Shown here in pieces: positions 62,601 through 64,000 of a DNA stretch of 64,000 nt (position 1 is its first letter; each line of letters starts with the position of its first letter). The notes under the pieces were generated by a model. The model saw only the letters and a list, made by a program, of their open reading frames with translations, had not been told where the DNA came from and ran no database searches. The position numbers were made by a program, and so were the translations under genes. Origin of the DNA: Stenopsyche tienmushanensis (taxonomy: Eukaryota; Arthropoda; Insecta; Trichoptera; Stenopsychidae); the NCBI GenBank assembly GCA_008973525.1, contig WACJ01000112.1:124001-188000 (forward strand). The letters run 5' to 3'.

Positions 62601-64000
62601 TCTCCCAAGTCGGCAAATAAGCGTCCTGTGAAAAAAGTTGATTCTATTTTAGAACGGTTAAACAGTGGATCAGATGGTGTTGTCATAACCCCCGTTCAGC
62701 ATACGCCTTCTCCGCATTCCGTTATTGTGAGTGCGCATACATTAGAAGACAGTAATAGTAGGGGATCTTCCTCATCTTTTAATATTATGCCGATCGTTAA
62801 TGCATCTCTCTATCCGCCTTGTGAAACATCCACGAGTATCGAAAGAGGGACAGTTCCGCTGCGAACAAATCCAGAAAATGTACAAATTACTAATATATCT
62901 ACAATTTATACAGATTCCAGTCCTATACCAATTGTTAAAGAACCTCCTCTGTTAGAATCTCAAACTGTAATAAAGGAAAGCACCGCATGTACTAAAGAAG
63001 ATCTACAATCATCTATTCATTTTTCAAATGAAGACTCAAACGGGTCGTCCAGTGACAGTAGTAAATCAAGAAGAAGACGAAAACAGTTAAAAACAACGAG
63101 AGTGGAAAGTGGAAACTCACTCGAAGGAAATCATGAGGAGCTTACTTTGCTTAGTGCGCCCCAAAACATATCTAGTACAAAAGACATAAATTTGGACAAT
63201 GGTAATCATTCAGAAAATGAAGTTTGCCGAATAACCGTAGTAAAATCACAAGAACCAGAAACAGTTTTACACTCCACTGAACAAACTACTGATAAAAATG
63301 TATCAATAGACAATGGAGTATTTGTTGAAAAGGTTGAATCCAAAGTGGAAGAAAATGCAGTTTCAGTGCTTTCTAATGTGAGAAGAAGAATATCTTCCGA
63401 TGCTGAAACAATTGATAATATAGCAGCGGTTATAGCTTCTACGAATCCTACGGATGCAAACGTTAAAAATAAAGAATCCAATTCAAGTCAAACTTCGAAT
63501 TTGCCCATTGACGCATCCCAAAAGAGTCCCATGACTGCTCCTCCGCTCACTGAAGATTTGAACCAGGTTTTAGGCAGTCCACAGCCTGAACCTATGAATT
63601 TAAAAGAAGAAAGTGCGATTGTTGATTCAACTGACTGGCTCACAGCGAAAAGAAGCGGAATTGCCTGTTAAAAAACAAGAATCTGATGTTAAATCGACTG
63701 AAAACTTTCCTTCTATACCAGGAGATAATATCAAAGCTCATCCTAAAACGACTACATGCTTTGTGGAAGTAGAAAATGAGTTAGGAAAAAATGTTTGCTG
63801 GAATAGAAGAATCAAAATCAGATTCAGCTGATAAATCTTTAGATCCCGTTAGTGGCTTAATTACTGAAGGTAATACTGAACTTTTAAATGATGCTCCTCC
63901 TAACATAGAAAGTAAAATGACGAGAAAAAAACGATCAATTAGAAAAAATAGTGATGCCACCTCTTCAGGACTTCTATCTAGTGATGAGAATACACCAAAG
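59603..64000 (+). CDS. Unidentified low-complexity protein with HTPTPP repeats (5' part, runs off window, two frame breaks)
   Basis: Not recognised. Exons: 59,603-59,677 (25 codons, Q-P repeats, ending in HLQ), 61,314-61,791 and 62,299 to the window end. Introns of 1,636 and 507 bp have GTGAGC/TTTCAG and GTGATG/TTTCAG borders, and the phases join cleanly. The ATG at 59,603 (GACATGG context) is the first in frame; the frame upstream has only a TTG. Residues 53-155 hold six HTPTPP-type repeats (His at 53, 73, 95, 111, 131, 151), often preceded by YR. Exon 3 is Ser/Thr-rich with MDLSV (about 186), PMSLSV (about 206) and EPMNLKEE (about 590), which resemble CtBP-binding PxDLS motifs, plus basic KSRRRRKQLK and TRKKRSIRK patches suggesting a nuclear protein. 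The frame shifts by +1 between 63,604 and 63,671 and again between 63,785 and 63,831, then stays open to 64,000. No domain is visible; a chromatin or transcription regulator is a guess. Confidence 0.75.
59678..61313 (+). other. Intron 1 of the HTPTPP-repeat gene
   Basis: The first 400 bp continue the GC- and CpG-rich patch (to about 60,080), then the sequence is ordinary AT-rich intron. Reading frames that cross the donor at 59,678 (to 59,929) or run antisense through the GC-rich part are composition artefacts. I see no mobile element here. Confidence 0.55.

Overview
The window is nuclear DNA of an animal, very probably an insect. It is strongly AT-rich, and its genes have short GT-AG introns. 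It carries many decayed mariner, hAT-like, RTE-type LINE and tRNA-derived SINE copies, and one gene is a secreted trehalase of the insect type. The trehalase and the RTE element with a TGA-repeat tail fit Lepidoptera or a close relative (inference only). There are no bacterial operons and no CRISPR arrays.

Layout. From 1 to about 40.9 kb I find no host gene. This stretch holds a hAT-like end (1-60), a hAT-like end plus mariner fragment (4.5-5.1 kb), an RTE LINE remnant (5.2-6.26 kb), a diverged long inverted repeat (6.44-7.37 kb), five related SINE copies (9.3, 12.8, 14.3, 14.7, 25.3 kb), a mariner-type MITE (16.4 kb), a 56-bp tandem array of nine units (17.9-18.4 kb), a Tc1-like fragment (30.1 kb), a dispersed repeat family (25.9, 32.4, 36.4 kb) and a second LINE remnant (33.6-35.2 kb). 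From 40,965 to 42,659 on the minus strand lies an intact 564-residue trehalase, whose coding region is one exon behind a probable 5'UTR intron and TATA box. From 45.7 to 55.7 kb is a second transposon-rich stretch: two copies of a hAT-like MITE with 8-bp duplications (one clear), three mariner-type elements with TA duplications, one decayed hAT-like copy and a LINE 3' end.

The right end is the gene-rich part. A three-exon gene on the minus strand (58,067-58,855) encodes the ciliary transition-zone protein B9D1. Head-to-head with it, about 750 bp away, a plus-strand gene starts at 59,603 in a CpG-rich, GC-rich patch and runs off the window. I assembled three exons of it. The product is a long low-complexity protein with six His-Thr-Pro-type repeats about 20 residues apart, CtBP-motif-like sequences and basic patches. 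I do not recognise it. Its third exon changes frame twice by one base within about 150 bp, which points to sequence errors or real damage.

I found no previously undescribed multi-gene system. The observations most worth following are the unidentified repeat protein with its frame breaks, the paired hAT-like MITEs, the 56-bp array, the long inverted repeat and the 17-bp hairpin at 20.2 kb.
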